From assembly GCA_031835245.1 (NCBI GenBank), contig JAVKOQ010000082.1, forward strand, positions 124,001 to 188,000: a stretch of 64,000 nt of DNA, given 5' to 3'. Positions 44,688 to 56,615 of the stretch are shown one piece after another. The notes beneath the pieces are model-generated. The model saw nothing but the letters and a program-made list of their open reading frames with translations, was not told the DNA's origin and did not search any database. The stretch is from Balamuthia mandrillaris. Taxonomy: Eukaryota > Discosea > Longamoebia > Balamuthiidae. A program made the position numbers and the translations under genes. How positions within the stretch are numbered: the first letter of the stretch is position 1; every line of letters begins with the position of its first letter.

Positions 44688-45132
44688 TCGCGTTTCGTTT
44701 GGGTCGACGGTCGCTCCTTGCTCGCGTCACCTCGTCGCCATAAATCAAGTCGACCGAAATTTATTAATGGCGGAGGAGGGTCGCTTGGCAAAACTCCTCC
44801 TGGGAAGTTGCTCTTGTTTAAACCAATAACCCAATGAACAAGTTTTTCATGGAGAAATATGGCACACATCACAACCGGAATGACCAGCTAATAACAGTAT
44901 TAAGATTCTCCACTCCACTCCATTTCTTAGCGGAATATCCCGAAGAACTAAAGGAGAGACATCAACAGTAGCACTCCACCCAAAATAAGGAACGGGGCAC
45001 CAACTATAAAAATAAGACAAGACCTCATCATTCACCAAGCAAACATCAACAACAACAAAATAGCAATAAGCAAGGAGCATACACTTAGAATACGTCAAGA
45101 CCAACAATCCACAAACCTGGTTGGCAACAAGA
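44688..45132. promoter_or_regulatory. Divergent intergenic region, KAP-like / YDGG gene
   Basis: A 445-bp gap between two divergent starts. The part near the YDGG gene (about 45000-45130) is A/C-rich leader-like sequence. Frames on both strands up to 44870 are open but match nothing I know. Confidence 0.35.
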
Positions 45133-45927
45133 ATGAAGACTGCACTGATACTTTCCCTGGTGATGGCCTTCTTGGCGGCGAGCACGTTGGCTGGACGAGG
45201 GGATGTGACCTATGGGGGAGGCGATGTCCGCTACGATGGCGATGTGGTGACCTATGATGGTGGCGATGTGCGTTACGATGGTGGCAACGTGGTGAGCTAT
45301 GATGGTGGTGACGTTCGCTATGATGGCGGTGACATCAGGTACGATGGCGGAGATATTCGTTACGATGGCGGTAATGTGGTCTATGATGGTGGCGATGTCC
45401 GTTATGATGGCGGCGACATTCGCTATGATGGTAATGTGGTGACTTACGATGGAGGTGATGTCCGTTACGACGGCGGAGACGTTCGTTACAATGGTGGTGA
45501 CATTCGTTACGATGGCTACGATGGTGGTAATGTGATGTACGATGGAGGAGACATCCGCTACGATGGCGGTGACATCAGGTACGATGGCGGTGATATTCGC
45601 TATGATGGCAACGTGGTAACGTATGATGGAGGTGATGTCCGCTAGGATGGGGGTGACGTCCGTTATGATGGCGGCGATGTGCGTTATGACGGAGGAAACG
45701 TTGTTTACGATGGCGGTGACGTTCGCTACGATGGTGGCAACGTGGTCTACGACGGAGGGGATGTGGACTACGATGGATACTACGATGGAGGCAACGTGGT
45801 CTACGATGGCGGAAACGTGGGGTACGATGGAGACGTCTACGATGGAGGAAATGTGGTGGCCTACAATTCCAACAGCGGCGATAAGGATGCCTCTAGCGCT
45901 GCTTCCCTGGCCGCTTTCTGGTTCTGA
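45133..45927 (+). CDS. Secreted YDGG heptad-repeat protein with internal TAG
   Basis: The N-terminus MKTALILSLVMAFLAASTLA is a clear signal peptide, followed by GRGDV. The body is about 33 tandem heptads of the type R/V-Y-D-G-G-D/N-V/I, with variants such as YDGGNVV, YDGNVVT and YDGYYDG, then a tail ending SGDKDASSAASLAAFWF and TGA at 45925-45927. At 45643-45645 one Tyr codon of a heptad is TAG, where neighbours have TAC or TAT. The frame and repeat continue unchanged after it for 94 codons. The product is either a 170-residue truncated form, a full form of 264 residues by readthrough, or a sequence error. Regular Tyr/Asp/Gly heptads suggest a stacked beta or calcium-binding wall or surface protein, and the short hydrophobic end may be part of a GPI signal. 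I know no family for it. Confidence 0.7.
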
Positions 45928-46059
45928 TCAAAGCCAGCTACCGTGCTGCGCAGCCCTTTCTTGTAGATAGTGACCTTTTTGTTTTTTTGCATATGTTTGT
46001 TTATCACCTGGTCATTTCTGTTGTTCTTCGTGAGTAGTGGAGCAGTACTCCTTGGAAGA

Positions 46060-46099
<40 letters not shown>

Positions 46100-46122
46100 C
46101 AAATAGAACGAGAGAGAGAGAA

Positions 46123-46155
<33 letters not shown>

Positions 46156-46645
46156 CAGGGACAGAGACAGGGACAGAGAGAGACAGACAGAAAGAGAGAG
46201 AGAAGATCGTTGTTTCTTCTTTCAGTTCTGCTACTTGTTTGTTTACTGCAACACTTGTTCACAAATCGAGAACGTTCCTCAGCACCAAAAAAAAAAATAA
46301 AACAGGAAACGTGCGGGAACCGAGAGTCGAAACCGGGGCTGATAATTTCGGCAAATTGAAAGCGGTGCAACCGCCGAGAGTCGAACCGGGAACAGAACTA
46401 TAAGCGGCAGCAACACCGACGAACAGAGCCCCAAATAAAATAAAAAAAAAAAAGGGAACCAAGAAGAGGAAGAGACGCAACACCTTAGAGGAAGAAGGAT
46501 CGTAAGAAAAACGAAAAGACGACGACAACGATCTTGCTTGCTTTTTTTTTTTCTTTTTGTAAGATTGAAAAACGCCGAGCAGAGACATAACAATATTCTT
46601 TTTATTTAAAAAAATTGAGCGGCTGAAGAACAGCAAAGCAGAGGA
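45928..46645. other. Intergenic gap with GA repeats
   Basis: The gap holds an imperfect GA/GACA microsatellite at 46063-46205 and two copies of cgagagtcgaa(a)ccggg at 46321-46337 and 46375-46390. An A-tract lies at about 46438. No coding region is supported. The repeated element looks superficially like a reversed tRNA T-arm, but no cloverleaf could be drawn. The 3' part must contain the leader of the DENN gene. Confidence 0.45.
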
Positions 46646-47378
46646 ATGAGCAAGGGAGCAACCCCTGCGAAAAAGCTTTTTGACTACATCGTTTTGGTCT
46701 GCTTGGAACAGAAAGGTTCCTGTTTTTATTTATTTATTTTTTTGTTTACCATCGAAAAATATACACATTTATTTATCGTTAGTTTTATTTTCAAAAACAA
46801 AAAAAGATGGTCCAACAGGAGCGGTTACACCGGTTGTTCGGTGGCGCTTCCCGGCGGCACCTTCTGGCCAAAGCAAAAACGCCAAGGACCCTTTCATAGA
46901 GAACATTACAAAGTTTTGCTTTCCAGACATCTCTTCCTACCCCAAAGCCAAAATCAAAAAGTAACTTTTCTGATCGCTTTTTCTTTTCTCATTCTTTTTT
47001 CTTTTCTGTTTTCATTCTTTTTCTTTTTCTTTTTTTCTTTTTTTCTTTTTCTTTTTCTTTTTCTTTTTCTTTTTCTTTTTCTTTTTCTTTTTCTTTTTTC
47101 TTTTTCTTTTTCTTTTTTCTTTTTTCTTTTTTCTTTTTTCTTTTTCTTTTCATAATTTTTCTCTTATTTTTAAACGTTTCGTATGCTAATTCTCTTTTGC
47201 TGAACACCAAAAAGAACGTTGGAAAACTTTTCATTTGTATTAACGGAGAGTGACGGAGAAAAGAGATGGGGCTATTGCAGAAGAGTATTGGAGCCGGGCG
47301 ATGGCATACGCTTTCCTCAATGCTTTTGTGTTCTTAGTTTCTTGTAAGTATCATTCCTTTTGTTGTTCGGAGAGTGTT

Positions 47379-47414
<36 letters not shown>

Positions 47415-47959
47415 AGAGAGAGAGAAGAAGAAGAAGAAGCCAAAGAGAACCGATAGAGTAGAAGAGAAGAGCGTGATTGAATAGATATGAGAACAGAATA
47501 GGATTGAGATATAACAAAAAGAACAGAGAAAATACAAAACGGGAGAACAGAACCAAAGACACAACCTAATACTCTTTATCTCTTTTTCAAACCGTTTGCA
47601 TTCCTTAGTCCCTGCTTCGCTATATTTTCAGAGATATTAGACGAGATGCAAAAACGTGGCAGCAATATGGTCAATCTCGACTCTTGCAGCATATTCCTGA
47701 ACGCTATTTATCAGCAGCCAGTGCCTGCTCCTGGTGGCACCATTCATGTCTCCACTGCCTCACTTGCTGTTCCTGGCAAACGCGACGAGTTCACATTCAC
47801 TCGTCCTAATGACAGTGAATCTCTTTTTGCACATGCACGTTATTTTGTTTTTATTTCTTTTCTCATCCCTTTCTTATTCCATTCTGTTCCCCTCTTTATC
47901 TTTTTTTCTACAATTTCTCGTTTTGACTGCTCCGATTCTTTTTTCTTTCTTTTCTTTTC

Positions 47960-47996
<37 letters not shown>

Positions 47997-49205
47997 TACA
48001 AAATGCTCTATCTTCCACTTCGCTTACATTCTTGCTATCATTACGAACAAAAGGTCAACTTTGAGCCACTATTAAATCACTTAGATCCACAAACAATCCT
48101 CCACACATTCGCTGCCTTACTCGTCGAACGCCGCATCATCTTCATCGCCGACACCCTAGGCAGCCTCTCCGCCTGCGTGCAGGCTATTGTGGCTCTGCTC
48201 TATCCATTCACATGGCAGCACATCTTCATTCCAGTGCTGCCTCAAAGCTTGTTGACCTTTTGTTGTGCGCCGATGCCTTTTGTTGTCGGCGTTCTTCGCA
48301 GCTGTCAACCGGAATTGGAGAAGTTGAGCGGAGCGATGGATGAAGTCATCTACGTTGATTTGGACAACAACAAATTCATTTCCTCTTTTTCAGAGGATTG
48401 GAAGCTGCTTCCCAGTTCTTGCAGAGAGCCATTGTTGGAAGCTCTTTCAGTGGCTTGCAAACATGTGAAAACGCAACGTTCTCTTCGTTCTCGTCTGCTT
48501 TTTGGAGGAAAGAAAGGAAGTGATGCTGCATCTACTTCTTCTCCTTCTCTATCATCTTCGCCAGCTCCTTCAACCTCTCCTCAACTCTCGGCTTTCTCCA
48601 CCTCTTCTTCAGCTTTGAACCCTCCAAAAAGAGGCAGCAAAATAAAACTGAGAAGAGCGGCAAAGAGGAGCGATGCCTCTTTGTTCAATGTGCAAGACTT
48701 GGCGAATGCTTTCATCGCTTTTTTCGTGGATATGACACATGACTATAGACGCTTCATAAAGGAGGCACCTCCTACCGAGGACGGTATTGGCATGGATGCT
48801 CGACGTGGGGCCTCTGTTGTATTTGACAGCGAAGGATTTCTATGCATTCAAACCGCGGATCGTAAACAGGTTACCATCTTATTTTGTTTTTGTCATGTTC
48901 TCTTGTATCTTTTGTATGAAATCCTCACTTTTTTCCTCTCTTCAGTTTTTATCACAGTTTCTTCATTCTCAAATGTTTGAGATGTTTGTTCAAGAACGTG
49001 CTCGTCTGAAACTGAACAGCGGCGAATTCGAGAAACGAGTTACAACGTATATGCAAAGCAACAGCAGTATTAATAACCATTTGCTCTCTTCCGCTTCTGG
49101 CGGTAATGCTGCCTGTGGAAGTGGTAATGGTCCTGGAGCTCATTCTCGTTTCACGATGTACGAACGAGGTGAAATCTCCAGAGAGGATATTACCAAAAGG
49201 TTTGC

Positions 49206-49239
<34 letters not shown>

Positions 49240-50910
49240 AGTTGACCTGTTTGCGTTTCTGATGTCTGGTGATACCAGTGTCAATGCGATGTTGGCGGAA
49301 GAGGAACTAAAGAAACAACAAGCAGCATCGCCTGGTAATTCGTCAGTGATAGTAACCACAAACTGGGTCAGCAACGATAACGCACTGCCCGTATGGTGCG
49401 CCGCTCCTGTGATTAAGCAGGTTCATTTAAACTTTACGCTTTCTTATTTGCAAATTCATTTTTTTCATTTTCAAGTGCTAACTGTCACGATGAAGGGTAT
49501 GATGTTGAAAATGGGTGGCTCGCTAGCTCGTAAGGTCTGGCAACCTCGATGGATTGTACTCACTGAGAAAAAGCTCGGCTATTTCAAAAACAAAGCTGTA
49601 CTCTCCTCCTCCTCCTCCTCCATTTTTCTTTTCTTTATATCTCGCTTGTTTACCATTGTTTTCAATAGGATCGTCAACCAGCTGGTTCAATGGAGCTAAA
49701 AGAGATTGAGTCAATAACGTTCATTGAATACCACCCAACCCTCAAAAAGGCAAATTGTCTGGAGGTCAGGGTGCCTACGCGTACCTATTTTCTGAGCGTA
49801 GACCCGAAGGAAGAAGCAGAAGCATGGCATCAAGCCATAGCTCGCCAAATTGCAGCCGCAACGTTAGTTTTTTCTCCTCCTTCTTCCTCTTCTTCAGCAA
49901 CAACAACGGCGACGAATCGTAGCGTCGGCGTTTCGTTTGGGGGAGTAGGTACTGATTTAAGACACCGGAGTGGAAGTGCTTTGCTGAGAGCACCACCACG
50001 AGCAGGCCTTTCTCCTACAACGTTTTCCTCTTCTTATGCTACTATTTCTACTACCGTTATTGCCAAGCCACACACTCCTGCTGCAAAACCCCCACCGCCA
50101 TCCCCTCCTTCCCCACCCTCTGCCTCTTTCTCTCCTCCTTCTCCGCCTTCGTCTGGTACTGCTTCAACCTTTGGTTTTCCACCTCCACTAGCAGAGCAGC
50201 AAAGCACGCAATCCTACTCTCAACTGCCAACTCCTCTTCCTCCTAAACCATTTGGCGCACAAAGTCAATCCATGTCCTCTCTAGATTCCCTTCTTACTCC
50301 ATCCTCTCCAACCTTGACCCGAGCGGCTTCCAATCGGCAACCTTCTGCGCAAACTCCTCCTGCTGCACGAAAGCCACAGTGGACAACCATGCGAACGTTA
50401 CCTCCTCCCAGCAGAAAAGAGCGACCACCCCTCCCTTCATTTTCCTCTGCTTCGCATTCCTTCACTTCTCCATCTCTTTCCTCTTCTTCTGCTTCCACAA
50501 CAACAAATCACCCTGCAAACCTCTATTCATCTGGCCCAACGGAACTACCCGCCAGAAAAGTGGCCACCGTCAGAGAACGTCCCGCAAAACCCTTACCTCC
50601 TTTGGCATCTACCTTTGCTACCAATTACTCTCAACCTCAACAACAATCTCGACCATTGCCTTGTATCCCTGACTCTTCCTCTACCCCTTCTTCCTCCTCC
50701 TCCTCTTCTTCTGCTCCTACCCCTCCTCAATCCACAAGAAGGGGAAGTGGGAATAATGGAATGAGAAGACTAGCTTTTGATCTCTCGCAAAAAGGTCCAC
50801 CTCCACCTCCTCCTAGCAGAACTGCTCCCCCATCCTCCCCAGCGCTGGCCGCCAACAATAATAACAGACCACTGCCTCCGCCACGACCTCCCCCTCTTGC
50901 ATTCCAATGA
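46646..50910 (+). CDS. DENN domain protein with PH domain and proline-rich tail
   Basis: DENN proteins are exchange factors for Rab GTPases. The uDENN part runs MSKGATPAKKLFDYIVLVCL, TPVVRWRFPA, ENITKFCFPD, then ENFSFVLTESDGEKRWGYCR and PCFAIFSEILDEM. The cDENN core after two introns includes FEPLLNHLDPQTILHTFAAL, VERRIIFIADTLGSLSACVQ and YPFTWQHIFIPVLPQSLLTF; dDENN follows with DLANAFIAFFVDMTHDYRRF and FLHSQMFEMFVQERA. The PH domain reads MKGMMLKMGGSLARKVWQPR, WIVLTEKKLGYFKN and VDPKEEAEAWHQAIARQI. The last exon (about 400 codons) ends in a Pro/Ser-rich region with many PxxP cores (PPLPSF, RPLPPPRPPP), likely SH3 ligands. Stop TGA at 50908. Introns carry TTTTTC and GA repeats. Confidence 0.9.
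47015..47152 (+). repeat. TTTTTC microsatellite in DENN intron
   Basis: Hexameric TTTTTC with TTTTTTC variants, on the sense strand, inside the second intron of the DENN gene. Confidence 0.9.
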
Positions 50911-50965
50911 GAAAGGAAAACTTGTAATATTGTTTAAAATAGAGAGAATGTAGAAACTTGTTGTG

Positions 50966-52252
50966 TTACATGAACAAGTAATCTGCAGATGGTTTGTTCT
51001 TGTCTTGCTTGGAGAGCAAAGGAAGAACTGGATGGTAGTCCAACGAAGACGGTGATAACAAGTTCAAAGAGGACAGCACTGGTTCGAAAGACTGTAACGT
51101 CTCTTTCCATTTGCCTTCTTCCTCTGCTGTCACATAAAGACTTGCTTTGATACCTTCTAACTGACACTAAAAACATTAGAATAATAAAGGTTAGAAGAGA
51201 CAACCAAGAAAGAAATAAAGATGGTTAAAGAATGTTTGTACATGAGAAAGTACAGCAGCAGGAGCGCCTTCTACCGTGTTTGGTGTTTCCAAGTAATCAC
51301 ATACAGTTTTGTTCTCTGTTTCCTTACGCTCCCTCTGTGGGTCGTGTTAGCCAAATTTACCATGGCAAACTAGAAAGAAAAGATAAACCTGTTGGGCGGT
51401 CGTCTCTAGCAGCCTGAGGCCTCCAGTGAACGCACGAGACTTGTACTTGTGTCGAGGCATTGAAAACAAGATCACCACACTTGAGAAAGAGAAATGAGCA
51501 GAACAAAGAACAGGCGCAATGCAAAACAAAGAGTGCCAAAGACAAACCGTTCAGGCTGAATGTGACGAAACAGGGTTTTTGTCCATATGAATGCTCGTTC
51601 CTCTTTCACGTCATAGTTGCATTGAAGAAGAAGGACAGAAGAGTCATGTTGTGTGAGCCGGAAGAGAGCACATGCGGTGTGTGTCGCGCTATGAAGAGAG
51701 GAGAGGCCACTCCCTTTCTGAAGGTGTGGGAACGAGTCACCGTGAGAGACAGAAGGGAAGTAGGATCTCTTACAGAGAAGAGGAAGAGAGGGGAAGAGGA
51801 AGAAGTAAAAGCAAAGGAGGAATACGAGAACGAGGAAGGGCAAGCGAAAGGAGGAGGAGAGAAGGAGGGAGAACAGCGAAGAAGCTAAAAAGAGGGATGG
51901 GCACTCACCAACGAAACCTCGGGCAGCTGGAGCGTGCCAACGACGCTTCGCTGTGGAAAGGCACAGTGAAGGAAGCTTGAAGCAGCACCACGAAAGCCAA
52001 TCAGCAACAACTGTGCCTTCAGTGGCAACTCTTCGCCTGGAGCACTCTTTAAACAAAAAAAAAAACGTTACCAAAGAGATCAATCAACTTGACGTTGGGT
52101 GGGCTATTATTTACCTTGAACAAGGGTGGGTGGAGCGACGTATGTTCCTCGATGGATTTGTTCCTATCTACTTCGTCCTCGTCGTCCTCATCATCCCAGC
52201 AGTAAGACCAGGCGTCCTGCTCCAACAGCTGGCTGTGGTGGTCTGCGAGCAT
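50966..52252 (-). CDS. PSMG1: Proteasome assembly chaperone 1 (PAC1/PSMG1)
   Basis: PAC1 pairs with PAC2 to assemble the 20S alpha ring. I read six exons. The first starts at 52252 (MLADHHSQLLEQDAWSYCWD) and ends LHPPLFK. The following ones give SAPGEELPLKAQLLLIGFRG with FLHCAFPQRSVVGTLQLPEV, then VLLLQCNYDVKEERAFIWTK, VVILFSMPRHKYKSRAFTGG, TVCDYLETPNTVEGAPAAVL with SH, and CQLEGIKASLYVTAEEEGKW. The stop is TAA at 50966-50968. The block PNTVEGAPAAVLSHCQ aligns with human PNIVHDLPAAVLSYCQ, and QCNYDVKEERAFIW with QCSCYVAEDQQYQW; both are hallmark PSMG1 segments. Length (about 290 residues) matches the human 288. It is divergent from the FHA gene with a gap of about 220 bp. Confidence 0.8.
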
Positions 52253-52471
52253 CTTCGTTGTTGTCCTCCTTCCGCTTGCTGGCGTACCAATGGTGCAGGG
52301 CGTGTGCACAATTCGTCAAAGTCGACAAAAATAAATTCACGAATTCCCGCCAAAACCAAACCCAAACAAAAACGGTTCCCCAAGAAGAAGGGGAAGGCAG
52401 GGGCGGGAGCACCCCCCACCAAAATAACCGCCAGACATAATAATGATAAAAAAAAAAATAGCTGTTGCGAA

Positions 52472-53569
52472 ATGTCAGCAATAGCAATGCCCAAGCCCAA
52501 GTATGGCATGTTGACGGCGCTTAGGCGGGACGGAAGGCCTGGCAAACAAATGCCCCTTCTTAGTTCCGTCATCACCTTTGGCTCGTACGTGGATTTCTCT
52601 TCTGCTCTTGAGAAGAACCCACCACTTCTGCCTCCATCTCACCTCGGCTTATCTTTCTTTCCATCATCTTTCGCTAAAAAGCTGGGAGAAGTGCGCCGTC
52701 GTTCTCAAAGGTCAAGAGTTCATTCCCCAACACGTAAAGCTGGACTTCACGGACCAGGTTCTCTCTCTCTCTCCCCTGCCTCCTCTCTGTCTTTGTTTCT
52801 CCAAACTCTCCTCGCCTAAGTTGATCGCTCATGCGTCGTTCTCGTTGCAATGCAGCCAACCATTCACAACCTGAGCAACGAGGCTAGCCCTTCGGTTAGC
52901 CTGAACGACGTGCCATTGGGTTACCAATACCCAAAGCCCTTGAAACACGGAGACATCATAAAGTTCTCCAACGGAGCCAAGTTTCGGTTCGACCCTGTTG
53001 TGCCTCTCGTTTTGGACATCACCAAAGAAGAGGACGAGGGAAGCATAGGAGCTTCCAAAGCTCAAACCAACAACCGCAGCACAAAGGCTGTTGCTGCAAC
53101 AAAGCGTGGAAACTCGCCAACCGAAGAGAGCAACAAAGAAAAGGAGAGAATAGAAAGCGACAACGTCGCAGCTTCCCCCAAACATTATTCATCTCCTATC
53201 CAACACAAGAAGAGGATAACCTCCTCTTCTTCCTCCAACACGAACGCGAAACAGCAAGAAGAGCATCTTTCTCCAACTTGCGATGTACAAACTAAAACTT
53301 CTTCCACAACTTCGTTGCAACAAAGTGCAGAGTCATGCAAAGTCTTCTGCCTCATCCACCCTCAACAGCGATTATCTTCTGTCTTACTCACCCCAAAAGA
53401 CTCAAAGCAACAACAACAGGTTTGCTTGTCTAGCTTTCTTCTTTTGCCACAAAATCTTATGGTTAAATCATCAGTTTAACCTTTGCCTTCTCTTTTGCAG
53501 GCTTTCCTGTTGAAGGAAACAGGCACCACAAAGGAGGCGTTTGCTCTTTGCGTTCCTTTGTTTGTGTGA
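52472..53569 (+). CDS. FHA domain protein
   Basis: An FHA domain binds phosphothreonine. The start MSAIAMPKPKYGMLTALRRD runs into GRPGKQMPLLSSVITFGS. An intron (about 52587-52679) leads to WEKCAVVLKGQEFIPQHVKL and DFTDQ, and a second intron (52760-52856) leads to PTIHNLSNEASPSVSLNDVP with LKHGDIIKFSNGAKFRF. This is the ITFG...IHNLS...LKHGDII pattern seen in Ki-67/NIPP-type FHA domains, although the usual first Arg after G is Ser-Trp here. The rest is a Ser/Thr/Lys-rich tail with LIHPQQRLSSVLLTPK. A last intron (53420-53500) leads to AFLLKETGTTKEAFALCVPL and TGA at 53567. It may be nuclear or DNA-damage related, which is inferred only from the domain class. The start could also be the next Met at 52487. 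Confidence 0.75.
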
Positions 53570-53612
53570 GTGACTCTACTTGGTCATTTTGCAAAAAAAG
53601 ATGTTTGCCAGA

Positions 53613-54931
53613 TCAACTTTTTTTATTTCGTTTTCTTTTTGTGCCAACAGTTGCTGTTGTGGTCTCACGCTTGTCACTTCTCTCCTCTTCCTCAGCGTTA
53701 TCACGGTCTGCTTTCATCTGCTGCTTTTCAGAAACATGATGACAACACCTATCACCGCTGTGTCCTGGTAAGGGATAGCTCATCTCATCGAAACTCCAAA
53801 TGTTAATAGTGCGGTCCACCGATCCCGATATGATTTTGCTGTCATCATATTGCAGAGCCCATACGCCAGAAGTATGTTGCCGCAGGACGTTGCATGTCCA
53901 CTTGCTCCCGTTGCGTACACCATCCTCATCGCCTACTTCCTCCCATACTGCAAAGAGGTATTGAGTACGCAAAGAAATAACAAGATAGAAATAACAGAGA
54001 GGAGAGAGGAGAGGAGAATGCAGACCTCGTATGGTTTTGTCTGTGGAGCCACCGCCAGAAACGATTTTTCTGGGCCAGGTGGTGCTGTTCACTCTGAGGC
54101 AGAGAACTTCTCCTTCATGGCCGTCTATGTTGGCCACTTCTGCTCTTGAAGTACTTCCTTGCCGTAGATCCCATACCTATTTTTGTAAGATTGAACAGTT
54201 GGTTGGTTTGGGAAGAACTGAACATCAAACACAGCAACAAGAAAAGAAAAATACTTTGATGGTTTGGTCAGCTGAACCACTAAAGAGAGTATAGGGCATG
54301 CCAGTATGACGACGAACAGAAGAATTGCTCTCCGGAAACACCGCCAAAGAGTTTACTGCTCCTTTATGGCCTGTCAACGTCAGCACACATTCGGTGGTGC
54401 GCAGATCCCATAACTTGATCGTTCGGTCTGTATTGTATTGTCGAGATAATGTTAACAGTAGAAGAGAAACGTTGAGCGAGAGCTAGTGCTTTACCCTCAT
54501 AACCACTTCCACTAACTAAAAGACGTTGGTCATCTTCAATGCTGAGACACCTGCATTGTACGTCATGAGAAATGCTAATTTTCACCAAAATGTGGCGGTT
54601 GGTATGAGAATGAGTAAGAAGTACCAGATATCACTACAATGTCCTAAGAGTGTATGTACACAAAATTGTTTCTGTAGATCCCATATCTTTATGGTGTGGT
54701 CCTCTGAGCCGCTCGCCAGCATGCGGTCCTGGAACTATTAGACGACGAAGTAGAAACGAAGATCAGTATCTGGAACTGGATTAAGACACAGTGATGGTGA
54801 ATGATGCCTGCAAGCTCCAGACTCCCTTAACGTGGCCCGTAAATGTATGTATACAGCGGCCATTTTGAAGGTCCCATACTTTGACAGTTGCATCCTCAGA
54901 GCCACTACTTTCGGAGTCAGACTTTCGCCTA

Positions 54932-54974
<43 letters not shown>

Positions 54975-56367
54975 ACAAGTGCAATATTACCTTAACAAGC
55001 GGTCTTTATGAAACTGGAGGCACCAAACGCCAGAGTTATGACCTCGCATCGTCATACGACATTCTCTGGTGTGCAAGTTCCATACTTTAATAGTTTCATC
55101 TTCTGACCCAGACACTGAAGAAAAGAAAATTGAGTCAGTATCGCAGTGAGAAGAGAAAGAGGGAGAAGAGGAGCACAATGCTTCACCTATCTTCTCTTCA
55201 TCGAATTGAAGACAATAAAGTTGGCTGTCGTGCCCACGCAGGGTGTAGACTTGATATTTGGACTCCCGCCAGTTTTTGTCCAGTCGAAGCTTGTTTAAAT
55301 ATATGCCTTTCCAATCCTTTCTTCTTCTTTTCTGTGGTGCTGTTTTCTGAAAGATTGTAGATGATGATGATGATGACGGCGCAACATCATCCCTCTGCTG
55401 TTTAACGGTCTCCTCTGTGTTGCATTGATGGTCGCGTGCTGCTCCAGGAGATAAGACGTTGCCGCTTTCGTTGACGTTTGGTTGCTTTACCTTTCCCTTC
55501 ATATCCACCAATTCTATATCTTGGCCTACAACTATCATTTCGTGGCGTTGTGTATCTTCGTGGCTGGATTGGCGACCCCCATTGTTGTCGTTGCAACGCA
55601 GCAGGTAGGAGGGGGGTTTTTGCGACTCCTGGCAGGCTGAGCACCATGTCATTATCGGAGTGACATCACGCTCCAAGTTAGGTTGCATACGCCACCGCCT
55701 GCGTCCAAACGTCACCATTAGTCCCATGAGAGAAGAGAAAAGAGGGCAGAGGAAAAAAAAAGAAGAGAAAGGGGACAAAAAGAGACTCAAACCGTTGACA
55801 AAGCAAGCGCCAGATAAGATTATCCTGAGATAGGCGAGAAAACTGTCGGTTAAGCAGCGCAACATTGCTGAGCTCCCTCTCATCCAGATAGCTTAGAATG
55901 TAGAGCACGCACTCATCCGGCAAAAGGGCGAAATAGCCAGCTCCCTCCTTGTCGGAGAGGTTGTGCTTTTCCTTTTGTATTGTTTTTTTTTTTTGTTTTT
56001 GGGTGGCGGTGGTGGCGGGTAGGGTTTGTTTATTTGGAAAAAAAAAAGCAACAAGTGAGAAAATAATACTAATAATAGGGTGAGGAGAGGAGAGGTCACC
56101 AAATACCAAAACATCGTAGAGCGCTAACGTTTGTCGGATCTGTGCGTTGAGGTCCCTGGAGTGGGGGAGGAGCTGTTGAGCTAGGAGCTCTTCAAAGGGC
56201 CAACGGGTGGCCCCGTTCTGCAGGTTGTGGTGCACGAGCTGGACGCGATCCTCCATTTCCCCGGCTAGACATAGAAGCTCCTGCAACTGCTTGATGGTCT
56301 CACCCGTTTGTTGGCTGCGGGAGCTGTCTTGCTCCGCCTCTTCTCCTTCCATCTCTTCTCCTCTCAC
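53613..56367 (-). CDS. F-box / WD40 repeat protein
   Basis: A probable SCF substrate receptor of the FBXW class. It starts MRGEEMEGEEAEQDSSRSQQ with a helical stretch to about 56105. The F-box follows an intron: FALLPDECVLYILSYLDERE with LSNVALLNRQFSRLSQDNLI and WRLLCQR. After a further intron and a linker (SACQESQKPPSYLLRC) come seven WD blades: YTLRGHDSQLYCLQF / SGSEDETIKVWNLHT, MRGHNSGVWCLQF / SGSEDATVKVWDL, FTGHVKGVWSL / ASGSEDHTIKIWDL, a fourth with LLGH and SGSGYEG, LTGHKGAVNSL / SGSADQTIKVWDL, DGHEGEVLCL / SGGGSTDKTI and RQHTSGVWALQY / SGSVDRTINIW. It ends in a Lys/Glu/Arg tail, TGA at 53613. It is convergent with the FHA gene across only 43 bp, so their 3' UTRs probably overlap. Confidence 0.85.
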
Positions 56368-56615
56368 TTCTTCGCTCGCCAGTTGTCGTTTACAAATGGG
56401 GGAGGGGAGGGCAATTTGTTGGTGAATTGCTGCAGGAGAGGAGGAGGACCCCCGTTTGTCGACAAATAAGGACCAGGAAATTATTTGTCTCGTCGATTTT
56501 ATTGGGAATTATTATTGAAGGCTCTCCTGCAGATTTGGTGCACCAATTGACCCCACCACGTTCATTCATTTCTTCCCTAGTTTAGGCCGCCAGAAGAAAG
56601 AACAACAAGCAAAGG

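Noticed and set aside
45643-45645. TAG reassigned as a sense codon in this genome
   Set aside because: Thousands of codons in Brr2, IP3R and others contain no in-frame TAG, and the frame at 63010 ends in TAG. A local mutation, error or readthrough is simpler.
46321-46390. Two tRNA-like T-arm sequences on the minus strand
   Set aside because: ggttcgactctcgg resembles a T-arm but the stem does not pair and no D-arm, anticodon arm or acceptor stem could be placed.
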